Of a stretch of DNA of 43,103 nucleotides, positions 22,437 to 33,856 are shown in pieces. The notes under the pieces are model-generated. The model was not told the origin of the DNA. It searched no databases and saw only the letters and a program-made list of their open reading frames with translations. The DNA is from Zygnema cylindricum (taxonomy: Eukaryota; Streptophyta; Zygnematophyceae; Zygnematales; Zygnemataceae). Position 1 is the first letter of the stretch; every line of letters begins with the position of its first letter. The DNA lies in assembly GCA_037447655.1 (NCBI GenBank), contig JBBHKE010003519.1, forward strand, positions 284,902-328,004, written 5' to 3'. A program made the position numbers and the translations under genes.

Positions 22437-23984
22437 CTCAAAAAATTGTGGTTTGAACATTTCACATATGCTTGTAGATTTTGTGGTTTAGCATCTATTT
22501 CTGCCACGACGACCTCTTTGTTTAATTAGGTCAAAGCAGAGGAAAGTAACTTGGCGATTGTGAATAGTCGGTGATTGGAGATCAATTTTGAAAATAAAGG
22601 CAGGCTCATAGAAGTGAAGCGATGATTTGGTGAATTATTAGTGTTCGAAGATATGAGCTTGTTTAGTTTGTTTAGCATTAGCTTGTACCTCGTGAAAGGG
22701 AAAGTTCTGTCATTAGCAGGCATCATAATAAAACATTAACCTCCAGTTAGGAATGAAGTTGATTTGTACAAAGAATAAGGTTCTTAATACATTTTCAGTT
22801 GAGACGATAAACAGGATGAGAACTTCGGTTGAAGCATGTTTGTCTTAACATTATTTCTGTCATTTTGTGGCTCTTTCGCGATTGTTCTCCACCTGTTTAG
22901 CAAATGTCACAGACAATTTCGATATGGGTTTCTAATATGCTCACTGAATTGATTTAATTTCGAGAACCATCAACACAACCATCATCATATCTCTGATTAT
23001 CATTTCATCTTTGGCAGTACCATGAGTATCAAAGGCCGTTTATAAATTTTGTATCGAAATTTTGTTAGAAAGGAAAGCTGTACACCACTGTTCGGGGGGT
23101 GGTAAAAACGAGGCGATCTCTTTTCTTATGGTCATGTCAACAGTTTTTGAACTGGAGACCATTTTCTTTCCCCACGCTTTGAGAACAGTTTTTAACAGAT
23201 CAGTCTGGTTCTGCCCAACGTTTTTCTCTTTTGGATTGCCATTTTGTTTAAGCAATACAAATTGTACAGACTTTATTCCACAGCGACAGGCTGCGAGGGC
23301 GGCACTAATTGCATCCTTGTTGATGGAAGTTTATTGAAAAACAGTTAGATCTGTGAAACAGGTACGAGTTCCATGGAATAGAATATAAAATAACAGAGGA
23401 TAAATTAAAAGCACGATGGTAAACCATCTTTGTCCGGGGGCACAAAAGGGGTGGCATGGCATAGAATAGAATAGAATAGAACCGACAGCTAGTGCTGGCT
23501 CATGTCACATTTTGGCGACTGAAAGTTTAATTGGGCAAAGCCACTCCTACCACTGTATCCATCAAACATCAAAACATTCATTTTCTGTAATTAAGTTTTT
23601 TTCAAATAGTAAGGGCAAAAACAGTTTCTGCATTGACCTATTCCACTAATTGAAGAACCTTGCGATTCTAATCCATCTATGTAGAGTTGCTACATTTCGA
23701 AATGGTTTTTCTGGGAACTCCTAAGCTCCTCCAAAACTTCCCCACACAACACCTAATAAATCTGCCATATCTGAAGTGGTATACTATCACTGTACATTTC
23801 ACTAATCCAAATGAATGGAACAGCAAACATAACATAAAGTTTCTAAATTATACCAACCCTATCACGACATCTGTTTCCTAGAGAAGGCTTGCGTAGGAAA
23901 ATTAGCTTGGTTACCCAAGGCACAAATTAAAGTTCCACACTCGACTGGTCTACATAATGCTCGCACGAAATCGTCTGGCACCAA
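22437..23984. other. Convergent spacer between MED21 and the permease gene
   Basis: About 1.5 kb without a recognised gene. A GAATA pentamer run (AGAATAGAATAGAATAGAA) lies at about 23464-23482. Small ORFs lack features. Confidence 0.45.
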
Positions 23985-24255
23985 AAATGACACTCGATAA
24001 CTTTCAATCTTTATTCTGAGATGTTTCCTAGAAGCAACGCTGGAACGACTATGCTTAAACCAGCGACACGAAAAGCAAAACTTGACAGGCTTCAATCTTC
24101 TTTCTGAGATGTTCCTAGAGACAATACTGGGCCAAAAGCTTGAACCAGCGACACTTCCTCTACCGCCAAAACGAAACTCAATACCTTTCAATCCTTTTTT
24201 TGAGATGTTCCTAGAAGCAATACTGGGCCTATGCTTAAACCGGCAACACTTGGAA
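23985..24255. repeat. Three-copy tandem repeat spanning the permease 3' end
   Basis: The plus-strand word TGAGATGTT(T)CCTAGA begins at 24017, 24105 and 24201. Each copy is preceded by TTTCAATC-like sequence and followed by GC(A)ATACTGG, AAACCAGCGACAC-type words. The unit is 88-96 bp. On the minus strand the copy nearest the gene encodes the protein's last residues (GPVLLLGTSQKKD, stop). The next copy could encode GPVLSLGTSQKED and a stop, so the repeat duplicated coding plus 3' flank. Confidence 0.8.
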
Positions 24256-27200
24256 GCCATGCTGAGGCTGTAGGAGAGAGAATGCCCTGCATTCCGGCAG
24301 TTGCTGCCAGAGCACTGAGGATATTGTACAACAAGACAAACCCTAAAGCCGCAATGAACGGTCCAGATCGACCTCCACGAAAGTCTTTCCCTTCTTGATG
24401 GGAAAACGCGAGGGTTGCAGTTGCGCCAATCTGACAAAAAAGTAATAACAAGGTGTATTAAAGCGCACCCATCTGAGTACAGCCTGTTAATAATCTTCGG
24501 AGGTATCACTGATGTCGCTAATGTCTGGAATGGAGATCAAAGTCTGGAATGGGAAGATGACCTCAGAGCACATAAAAAAAAAACTCACATGGACCTTTCT
24601 TCTCACACTTTTGAGTAGCAATCTGAATACCGTTACACCACAACTGGAAAAAAAAAACAATGATCCAAACATGTAAAACACGTATTGACAAGAAACAAAT
24701 CCCCAAGAGAATTGGACCCAACTAATTTGCCATCTGCTTGACTCGGTCTACCTTACCAATGCATATATCAAACACGAAAAGGCAGCTGCATCACGTTGCC
24801 GCAAGTTACATTCCGCTTCCAATATTTCCGCTTCTTTTCCTGTAACCTTTCCTGGCCCGAGAAAGCCTCCTAGTATGCCACCAATCCTTTTCTTACCCCT
24901 CCACCGAAACCTTCCTGAAGGAGTGACCCAAATTTCTGAACTCCTCTCCTTCAAATCACTGGCAGCATCAGCCTGCCTCACACTGCATATAAGCTCATTC
25001 TCAAGTTGATTAATCCTCGACCACACCTCGTGACGTGACGGAAACTGAACATCAAAGGCTGCCCAATTGGATGCCAGCGGTTGATCCGGCATCGGAAGCT
25101 CCAGCTTCTTCGCCTGCATAAGGAATTTTTAGGAAAGACACCAGAAATATGAGATTTCAGGTTGACACAATACTGCTCGAGATTATCAAAAAAATTGTGA
25201 GTTTGCTATGCTTTCCCAAAAACATCAAATTTCAGATTGACACACTCTACTGCCGACAATACTATTTTTGTTGTGGGTTGCATTCGCAGGTTTATATCTA
25301 TATTTGTCATCGTAAATTCACAGGAATGTGATTACAACGCTCCCATCAAACATTTGGCTACTGGATCCCAATAACCTTGTGGTTCTATTGTGCCTGGCAA
25401 AGCAGCTATGGAAAATCACATGTTAGCATGAAAACATCTGACTTCGGAAAAATATATCAGGGCTTCTGGGACAGCTAGGATCTTTTGGGGTGACAAATTC
25501 AGTTCAGATACCAAGAACAATCGGAAATAGGGAGATCACCCACCTCAAGTACACGGCAAGGCGAATTATCCGTGGCAAGCTGGAGAGCAGTGCAGCTACT
25601 GAGCTCCCAAATGCGGTCAGGCCAATTCCAATTACAGCTGTCCGCAGTAACCACCTGAATATGAAAAAAAAGTCGAGTAAAAAGATCGTCCAGAAGGGGG
25701 AAAAAAGGGAAGAGACCATGAGACAGCTGAGCAAGTGGAGTGTTGATGGGCTGCGAGGGACCTTAAACAAACAAAGCCAAGGTCTCCTTCTCGTTGGCAC
25801 TGACATGCAACCTTTAACAAATCGAAGAAAGAATGTACAAAGTCTGTATCCAAGTAAAAATGCTTTAAGGCGCCACTCAGGGTTTCGGTTTATGTGCATT
25901 TTGTGGAGACACCTCTCAAGGTTCGATCACATTGCAATAACCACAAGCAAACCATCAAATTCATCCAGTCCAAACAATGTCTGAATCTATTAAGTGCATA
26001 CTGGTGCCCAGCTGTTGTAAGAAAGTCGATCATTGGGAACATTGGGAAAAAACAATTCATCAAACACATTTACGCAGCTCATCAGTACAAAACGGCTGAC
26101 AATCCTGTATGTACCGTTCTCAAATCGCCACTTGGTGCAACTTCGAGCATTGTGAGGCCGTACATTATTCCACCCTCCATCCGGTCAGCATACCAAACCC
26201 TACGAAGCGTTTTTCGAATTCTTGAAGGAGCCCTTGGAGTCGCAGTTCTGTCAAATGTTTCCCCTGAAAGAAGCTCCCCGAAGACTTCTCCCTGTACCCA
26301 ATATAGTTATTAAAATCAATGTTAAGCATTGTCAATTGAATTAACAGTTCACTTTTCTAGAATAACTAAAGCATCGGGTGCTGGTGTCGAGGACAATTGT
26401 AGATGGAAGTTGAAAGGAAGTTGTGGGGACTATGCCTAGAAATGGATGCTAAAACTTAAAACAGACCAGACATATTTGGCACAACAAAAACCATATCTGT
26501 AACGTTATAAGTGGCTAAACCACAAAGCGGGATCGATCTTGTCCTAAAAGACTTTTTTTGCTTTCACATACCAGCAGAACGAAATTACATTCCCCAAATT
26601 AATGGTTCCAACATTTATTGACTACTGATCAGCATCATGAGCATTCAGCAAATCTCACTCCAAAAGCTGCAATTACACCGTGAATAGCTATAAGTGTTGA
26701 AAAACATATAGCATGGGGTTTATAACTTAAATCCAAACCACGTGAACGAGTTTCAACCGCTTACCAATTTAGCAGTAAAAAAAATTGATATTACTAACAA
26801 TATTTTATGTTCAGGGGCTAGAAGCGGCATCGAACTCGTATTATCAACGCTAATAGCGCGGTGTAGTAAAACTGAAAACATTAAACACAGAAGACATAAC
26901 GAGAGGCCCTTACCCCAGTGCTATACTCCTTATAAAGCATGTTATCTTGAGGTCTCAAACTGCATAATTCAGCTGTGACAGCCGTCTCCACCATGCGGCG
27001 TGCCCTGCTCCATCAACCAGCATTGATATGATTCAGTGACCACCTCTCCCTTCCCTCTTGCTCCACTGCAAATCCCTAACAGCCTCCAAGGTCTCCCAGT
27101 GGAATAGAGTCCTGTTGTGAAAACAGTAGACGCTTCAATGCTACGACAAATCAAATAAAAGGCAACAAAAAGATACATAGTAATGCCTGCTTTTCAAAGA

Positions 27201-30200
27201 TACCACCAAGTGACATAATCCAGGATACAGCCCCGGACAGCAGACATAAGCGTAAAAAAAATGCAAGGCAAATGCCCTACAAACTTAAAACTGGCGACCA
27301 GGACAGACCAAAAATGAAAGATAAAACTGACCTTGCTGTTGCTACAGGGACCACACTGTCATTGCAGGCAAGTGTGAGAAGGGCAGCCACAACTGCCACA
27401 CCAATCGGTGCAATAAGGAGTCGCCAGCTAGACACTCCAGCTGCTGCCAGTGCCACAAGCTCCGCGTCAGACTGTCAAGCGAAGAACCCTGCGAAAGAGT
27501 GAGAATCAGCCAAAGTCCCACTTCGATTTGTACCCAAAGACCAAAACCATGTAGAGGGATTAAATAAAGTACATCTTTGAAAGAGCGGCATGATAAGATA
27601 TGCAACATTTGTGCAGGTGCCAAATGTACTGAGTGTCTAGGCAGAGCAGTTTAACAACTGTCATAAGCAAACATTATGAATGCAACCCCCCCAAGCAGCC
27701 TGCCATCAACATTATCATCCTCATAAGCGGCTGATCAACACTATTAACCATATTCATCAACATCAAAACATCAAACAATTAATAAAGTACGCATAGCTTT
27801 TGCTGATAACCGTGGTCATCTAATCTTTTGTGGATAACTGGACATTCCATATTGGTAAATGTGCATTATGGACATGTACAAAAAATACCTCAATCGTTGA
27901 CTATAATCAATGATTCACAGAAAGCTCGAACATGCATGAAGTCAAATGTCACAAATATCATCACATCAGATTTTGTCAATGTCTTGTAATTAGATGGCAG
28001 TTAAAAAATATATATACACAAAAAATACACTTTCCCAGCACCCACATGTTAAAGCTATAAATGATACTGCAATAATCACAACACGGATACATCGATCTCA
28101 TTATGGTGACCCTGAAAGCTACAGCAAACTGGACATAAAAAAAACATTCTCCATACGAGTCACCAGACGACTTCATAAAACAAAGATAAGCACTTTCAAG
28201 CATTTGTGATCCACCAAAAAGAAAATACAATTCATGCTAAAGGTTGCGGGCCAGTCTAGCATGAAATTGGGAAAAACTGGGCTTATCAACTTGACAAGTT
28301 CTGCATGGCTCCATACTCTGAGTCGACTGAAAACTAGCAGCACAGCTCCAAGACAAGCCATAGGAGCTGCAAGTGCAGCGAAACGAGGCACTTGCAAAAT
28401 GGCGGCACCAAAGGCAACTCTGAGGGGCAAACCTGCATAAAGGGAGGCAGACACCATCACATATGCATCAATATTAGACACTACACCATGAATCACTATT
28501 AGAGTAAAAAGATTACGAGAGTGGGTTCGGGATTCTAATTCAGTTCCAAATGACGTGGCTGATTTTAAACCATTTAAACAATTAGCGTTAAGAAAAAAAA
28601 CTAAAAGTGTTGATAACACCATTTTGTGGTTAAATGGCAAAAAAGACAGGCACCAAATTAGTGTTATTAACGCTAAAAGCGATTTACGGTGTACACTGCC
28701 CATTGCTACTAGAGTTCATAACGCTGATCTGAGTGCTTTTTTCACCCAAAAACATAGATTAGCGTTAATAACACTAATTAGCTAAGTGGCCCATAATGGC
28801 CACGTAGTGTAGTTAATTCTGATAAAGTGTTAACGCTAACACTTCCACTAACTTTAATAGCGACGGACGGTGTAGTGCATGAAGTTAATGTACGATTTGT
28901 ACTAACAGTAACTTGACAAGCACAATCTGTTAAAAAAAGCATTCCAAAATGGAGTTGATGAACCACATTATCTCCTCCTCGGAACTTACAAGAGACCAGC
29001 ACAGAGGCACTAGAGAAAAATGTGAGAAATGGATACCAGATAATGGAGGAACATCTGCTATTTCCTCAAAAAAAACCAGACTCCAAAAGGACACTTGAGT
29101 AACAGATTCAGCTAGACTAGCATTGTCACAGGACTAAGGAATTTTGAACGGCATGAATGTTTTCCTTTGCTATGAGATAGAGACTCAAATTCCACAGTAG
29201 CCAATGCCTGGATTTCAATTGTCCCTTATTGCTGACGTTTCGTCAGCAACTTCTGGTTAGCTAATACATCCACACTTGAACCTAACCTGATTTCAAGTGA
29301 GGTGTCCGACATGCATCACAATCAGAGTCTTCTTGCTCAAATTGCTCAACAAAATTGAAGGAATACACGTAAGACCAATCCCGACGTGTTAAATCCCCTG
29401 CCCTGATGTCAAAAAAACCGAAAAAGCCAATGGATTCAACAAACAACACCATCCATTCATTTGGCATGGCTACTCGTTTCAAATGTCAATTCCTATTCAT
29501 AACAAAACTCTGTTCATGAACGACTTGCCATATATGCACACTTCGCGTTTGGAGAAATCGCAAAGCATAAGAAAAAAAGCAAATGCAGCTTACGCGAATG
29601 AAATCTTACATCGCAACGACTTTCCGCATTGGAAAAACTGTAAGTTATGTACAAAATTTGCTTCATTTAAAAAATACTCCTAAACAATTTTGTCCTCGAA
29701 ATTGACAAGTCACACACTAAGGGCAGCGTTTCAAATACGAACCGAGTGCGATGTGTCCACCAGTGCCTCACCATCAAAAACACTATGCTATAATGCCAAA
29801 TTCTTTGTCTCTCTCTCACCAGTCTTTTGTTATAACCATTTTTGACCATTGAAACACACCATCTCGACTGTGAAACAATTCAATAAAAAGGGCAGATACA
29901 TGTAAACAACTTATTTACTTCACTTCTTACATTGCAAGAAGGGGCCCTTGGATGGCAGGGCAGAATTAATGATAATAAAAAAAAACCATTGAACACTCCA
30001 CCAGTCAGCCTTTTGAATTCAAATCCTCCATTACAATTGTTAAGACTTGCTCTGGTTGACAACTGGACACATGAAACAGACTACACCTTCTGCAACCAAT
30101 GCACTAGTTCAAATGTGCCAACCAACTAAAAATGCTGTGTTCCCCATGCTGTACGCGTATTGTAATAAAAAAAAAACATATATACGTGTATACTACACAT

Positions 30201-30929
30201 AACGTTTCCAATCGTTTTCCCTCATTTGACCTATGATCCAATGAATCCATAGCCTGAATGACCCAATTTGAAATCAAAAACGGAAACAAAAGACAAAAAC
30301 ATGGTAAAAGAGCAGAACTGACCGGCAACAGCCACTTCTCTCATCAGTTGGGCCAGAGCTCCGAGCGACATTCCCAGCATGGCACAAATGGCCACTCCAA
30401 GAACAAAGATAGGCACCATTTCTCCTGCGAGATACACCTCCAAAACATGAAGCCTCATGGAGCTCCATTCCTGAATCACGCCAGAATGCAGCCAATTCTG
30501 CAGAGCTGTCCAGCGCTTGGACGCCTCAGCAGAAAAACCATGAATCATACTCTCGCCTTTCAAAAAATACATTTCTAACAATGGATCATAGCGTCCTCCT
30601 ATGGTTCTTCCCTTCTCATCTGGCGAATCTCCATCTGAGCTGGATGCTGTAAGCAAAATAGTGTTGCCTATTGAAGCAGAAACCGACAGAGGAAAAATGC
30701 GTTTTGATCTCTCCTGGCATTGGCGTCTCTGGTACAATTTTTTTCTGTAGAGATAACTGCCTTGCCTGATACACACTACGATCTGTTCCCTGGCATAAAT
30801 CAATGGTAACTGTGTTATTTTTCTGACGGTCGAGTCATGTAGCGACAGATGGCTGTTGCAAAAAGGCCTCACAACATCATTCTGCACCATGCGGCAGCCT
30901 TGGAAAGACTGCAGCGAAAAACTTTCCAT
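24188..30929 (-). CDS. LptF/LptG (YjgP/YjgQ) family permease, probably plastid-targeted
   Basis: Eight exons on the minus strand (30929-30323, 28432-28317, 27471-27332, 27140-27044, 26291-26115, 25654-25544, 25113-24757, 24430-24188) close in frame to 615 aa. Residues 1-110 are Ser/Arg-rich and precede the family match, as expected for a transit peptide. The family pattern follows: AGEMVPIFVLG, MREV, GLPLRV (TM1-2), SRLRSDAELVALAAAGVS, then TM3 and NDSVVPVA. A soluble middle (about 289-520) has RRVWYADRMEGGIMYGLTML. The C-terminus has RQRDAAAFSCLIYAL, GGRSGPF and SAWLPSV over TM4-6. In bacteria LptF/LptG pair with LptB to extract lipopolysaccharide from the inner membrane; single LptF/G-type proteins occur in cyanobacteria. 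An inner-envelope location and lipid cargo are inference. Exon 4 is the least certain exon. Confidence 0.85.
26674..26868. mobile_element. MITE in permease intron 4
   Basis: Starts TACACCGTGAATAGCTATAAG and ends CAACGCTAATAGCGCGGTGTA. The interior (GGGGTTTATAACTTAAATCC) is like family B. About 195 bp, non-coding. Confidence 0.65.
28487..28694. mobile_element. MITE family B copy in permease intron 1
   Basis: Begins CACTACACCATGAATCACTA and ends GCTAAAAGCGATTTACGGTG (TA). The interior matches 14549-14745 (CTAATTCAGTTCCAAATGACG, CACCATTTTGTGGTTAAATG). Confidence 0.7.
28695..28876. mobile_element. MITE family C copy adjoining the family B copy
   Basis: From CACTGCCCATTGCTACTAGAG to CTTTAATAGCGACGGACGGTG (TAGTG). 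The interior (CACCCAAAAACATAGATTAG, GTGTAGTTAATTCTGATAAAG) matches 21097-21294. It directly follows the family B copy, so one probably inserted beside or into the other. Confidence 0.65.
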
Positions 30930-31216
30930 GGCTGCCACGAGTCACCATGTAATGGCACAGGAGACCGGCGCCATTGCCACCTCAAAGAAACGGGGGAACA
31001 GAAGCGCCGTACATCATTGTAATATCAGGAATTTAAAAAAGCTGTTTGATTCGCTTTTACGAAATTTGCTCCATTTTGAAATGCAGAAATCCTTCAAATT
31101 ATTGTCGGGAGAGCTTTTGTCTCATCATACGTCCTATCATGGCACATTCCTAGAGCGGAATATCGGTAGCGAATTACAGTTTCCAATATGCGATTTCTGC
31201 GGGTCACATAACGAGG
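30930..31216. promoter_or_regulatory. Upstream region of the permease gene
   Basis: About 290 bp between the minus-strand ATG (30929, context GCCATGG) and the large nested repeat insertion. No gene or clear element is visible. Core promoter elements were not identified with confidence. Confidence 0.35.
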
Positions 31217-31549
31217 CTTATCGGCAGAGGTCGCAAAAGTCTAAATTTTAGATACCCGGAGCCAGAGGTCGCAAAAGTCAAAATTTTACATAACCGAAAC
31301 CGACCGCTTTTATTTTTTCAAAATCTAAGTAACCGACACCCGACCGGGTTATGTCACGCTCCAAAATTGTTAACCGTTAACCGACCGGCGTTTACGAAAA
31401 TAGAAGTTAACCGAAACTCGATTTCTCGCGACTAACCGTGCCCGCCCGTAACCGAAAAGGTACAAAATTAATTAATGTACGACGTATGAACGAGCCAATA
31501 ATTACTTTTTGTCGCGTTCCCTATGATTTGCGAAATGAATAGTGTTTAC

Positions 31550-31752
31550 TACACCGTGAATCGTTATTAGCCTTATGTACGCTATATCGGCACCCCATAA
31601 TTTTGACATTGATACCTTAAATATAGTAAATTACACTATTTAAGGACGTGGACCATAATCTGCCACGTCTCCTGGCACTAAACTAGAATGAATGATGCTA
31701 TTTTTTTCTTTACACTAAAAAATTCTATACGCTAATAACGATTCAAGGTGTA
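31550..31752. mobile_element. 200-bp MITE, family A, copy 3
   Basis: Starts TACACCGTGAATCGTTATTAG and ends GCTAATAACGATTCAAGGTGTA-type terminus. Nearly identical to 10216-10416 over its length. Confidence 0.88.
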
Positions 31753-31753
31753 G

Positions 31754-32589
31754 TGTTGGGTATCGAGGACCTTTTGCCGATATTCGATATATATCGAATT
31801 TTAGGTACCCGATAATCGATATATTGCTTCGATATATCGAAAATCAAAATATCGTGATATATCGCCAATATATCGTATCGTCGTTTTATCGAGGCATTAA
31901 AAAAATAAAAAATACAAAATTTCACAAGTCTCCAAAGTCACGTGTCTTCGGGACAAGGTGATCGTAAAATCTTTGCCGAAAATAAATACGGTTTTTTCCT
32001 AAAAGTCAACAGAGTGAAGGAGATCTCTGAGGTATATTGACGCGGAATACTTGCGAAGTACACGTACAAAATACACAAGTACGGATTTCTATACGAAAAT
32101 GGTCGGTTTTCAAATCTTTGACGATTTTAGAGATTTGATTGTCAACTTACAAGGAGCCCCTCAAATTAGAACACGTATGTCAAAACTTGTTTACATACGA
32201 TACGTGATGTAACCGAGGCCTCGCTAATACATAAATTGTGATGTCCGTACTATTATAGAGACCTCCTGATGTAACCATACCCCAAATAAATAATTATATG
32301 AATTACAAAATTAGTATTTTTTTATCGGTTACATTTTACGGCGTCTACCTTTAAGCCACGGAACGAAAGTCACGTCGTACGTGGCGAATCATAAAATTTG
32401 TCTTTTACGCTAAAAAAACATATTATATAGAAATATAAGATATCAAATTTAAAAAATACTATATATCGCGATATATATCCCGATAATTTATGTTGGTCTC
32501 GGTACGATATATCGAGGATTCCGCTCAATCGATATTCGATATATCGAATATCGAAATTAACGCGATATGAATTTACCCGATACCCAACA
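31754..32589. mobile_element. Inverted-repeat element with TGTTGGGTATCG ends
   Basis: Left end TGTTGGGTATCGAGGA; right end CGATACCCAACA. Both subterminal regions are crowded with ATATATCG/CGATATAT words, giving strong foldback potential. About 836 bp, with no protein recognised. Related to 42523-42865 through GGTCTCGG/CCGAGACC blocks. Confidence 0.75.
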
Positions 32590-32590
32590 T

Positions 32591-33094
32591 TACACCGCGA
32601 ATCGTAATTAGAGTAAATTACTCTAATTCGGTCGCTCAAAATTTCGACTCTATCACATGAAATAGAGTAAACGATTCTAATTTTTTCATCATTCTATTTA
32701 AGGTAAAGTTTAATTAGCGTTTTTAATTCTAATATAGGTTCATTTTAAATAGTGTGGAGTACGGACGACCTCTAACTGTGCAAATTGTACTTTATTAAGT
32801 AGAAAAATACAAATAATCATTTAATACATGTCGTTATCATGTAACTGCGTTTTAACAAACCGCGTAGTTCAAAGGTCATAGTGACGATAAACTATATGTT
32901 TTACCAAGTTTTGTACGAATACCTTATTTACAGTAAAGGATATTAGCATGCCAAATTAGAGTACTTAAATAAGTTAGAGTAAACTTCATAATTGAAAAAG
33001 CTCTATCATATAAATTAGCGTTCATTACTCTAATTGGTTTTTTTAGTTTTTGTACTCTAATTTTTTCATTACTCTAATTACGATTCGCGGTGTA
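32591..33094. mobile_element. Inverted-repeat element with TACACCGCGAATCG ends
   Basis: Starts TACACCGCGAATCGTAATTAG and ends CTAATTACGATTCGCGGTGTA, followed inward by TTACTCTAATT words on both sides. About 504 bp, non-coding, and related to family A at its termini. Confidence 0.75.
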
Positions 33095-33856
33095 GTGTTT
33101 ACCTCCGTGTTAGATTTGCGACGCTTTGTCGCGTTCCCTAAGATTTGGGAAATGAATAGTGTTACTACCGTGTCAGATTTGCGAATCTAATCATGATGTC
33201 AAGTACTTCCACGATACCAAAGAGTACAAATTACAATAATGTTGGATTGTATGGACAAAATTATCTTTTTTTTTGGTTTTTTTGTTTACCGACCGTAACC
33301 GACCATTTTTTTTTGTGGTGAATCAACCGACCGCAACCGCTCGGCCCCCAAAATTTGGCAGCCGAATCTGCGGGCGGTGGGTTAACGGTCAGTCATGGTT
33401 TCGGTTGATCGTTTGCGACCTCTGCCTGGAACGACATTTTTTTTTTTCAAAATCTGAACACCCGATACCCACCGGGTTATGTCACGCTCTTAAATTGTTA
33501 ACCGTTACCCGATACGCGTTTACGAAAATATAAGTTAATCAAAACTTGATTTCTCGCGACTACCTGAACCCGCCTTTACCCGAATATGTACAAAATTAAC
33601 GGTACATCTACCTCATACCTTCCACGATACCAAGAGTAGAAAGCACAATAATGTTGGGTACAATGGATAGTATGGACAGTACAAAACCTTCATTTTTTTC
33701 CGTTTTTTGCTTACCCGACCCTACCCGATTTATCACCCGCCCGAATCCGACCGGCCCCCAAAATTTGGCACCCGAATCCGTTCCGGATCCGACGCGGGCT
33801 GTCGGGTAATGGTCGGGTACGGATTCGGGTACCCGATTGCGACCTCTGCTTATCGG

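Larger units (their letters stand above)
28433..30322 (-). other. Intron 1 of the permease gene
   Basis: A 1,890-bp intron. Two MITE-like blocks sit side by side next to the exon 2 acceptor (28487-28876). The remainder is AT-rich with no recognised coding. Several short minus-strand ORFs in it do not extend the family match and were left out. Confidence 0.65.
31550..33094. mobile_element. Composite insertion bounded by GTGTTTAC duplications
   Basis: Starts TACACCGTGAATCG and ends CGATTCGCGGTGTA. GTGTTTAC occurs exactly at 31542-31549 and 33095-33102. Removing the block restores AATAGTGTTTACCTCCGTGT, which matches a diverged second copy of the host sequence at about 33156-33172. It contains family A copy 3, a TGTTGGGTATCG-ended element and a further TACACCGCG-ended piece. 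Confidence 0.75.
31263..33424. mobile_element. Inner hAT-like element of the same family
   Basis: Same ends (CAGAGGTCGCAAAAGTCAAA and GTTTGCGACCTCTG). The interior is collinear with the outer element, sharing GGGTTATGTCACGCTC, GATTTCTCGCGACTA and CGGCCCCCAAAATTTGGCA. Flanks CCCGGAGC (31255-31262) and CCTGGAAC (33425-33432) match at 6 of 8 bases, consistent with an old 8-bp duplication. It is itself split at 31550-33094. Confidence 0.82.
31225..33848. mobile_element. Outer hAT-like non-autonomous element, split by nested insertions
   Basis: Ends are CAGAGGTCGCAAAAGTC on the left and CGATTGCGACCTCTG on the right. Both sides are flanked by the exact 8-bp duplication CTTATCGG (31217-31224 and 33849-33856). 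An 8-bp target-site duplication with CAGAGGTCG-type ends is typical of hAT transposons. Without the insertion it is only about 460 bp and has no coding, so it is non-autonomous. A second member of the same family sits inside it. Confidence 0.88.

Noticed and set aside
23862-24509. 215-codon minus-strand ORF over the permease 3' end
   Set aside because: It is out of frame with exon 8, is open only because it crosses the tandem repeat, and has no family features.
25504-25899. Hydrophobic minus-strand ORF that looks like an extra transmembrane segment of the permease
   Set aside because: The neighbouring frame VVTADSCNWNWPDRIWELSS fits the LptF/G soluble domain and has compatible phase 0 splice sites on both sides.
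26969-27043. Extension of permease exon 4 to the ORF stop
   Set aside because: A donor at GAG|GTGGTC gives the phase 0 junction needed for exon 5; reading on ends in a stop.
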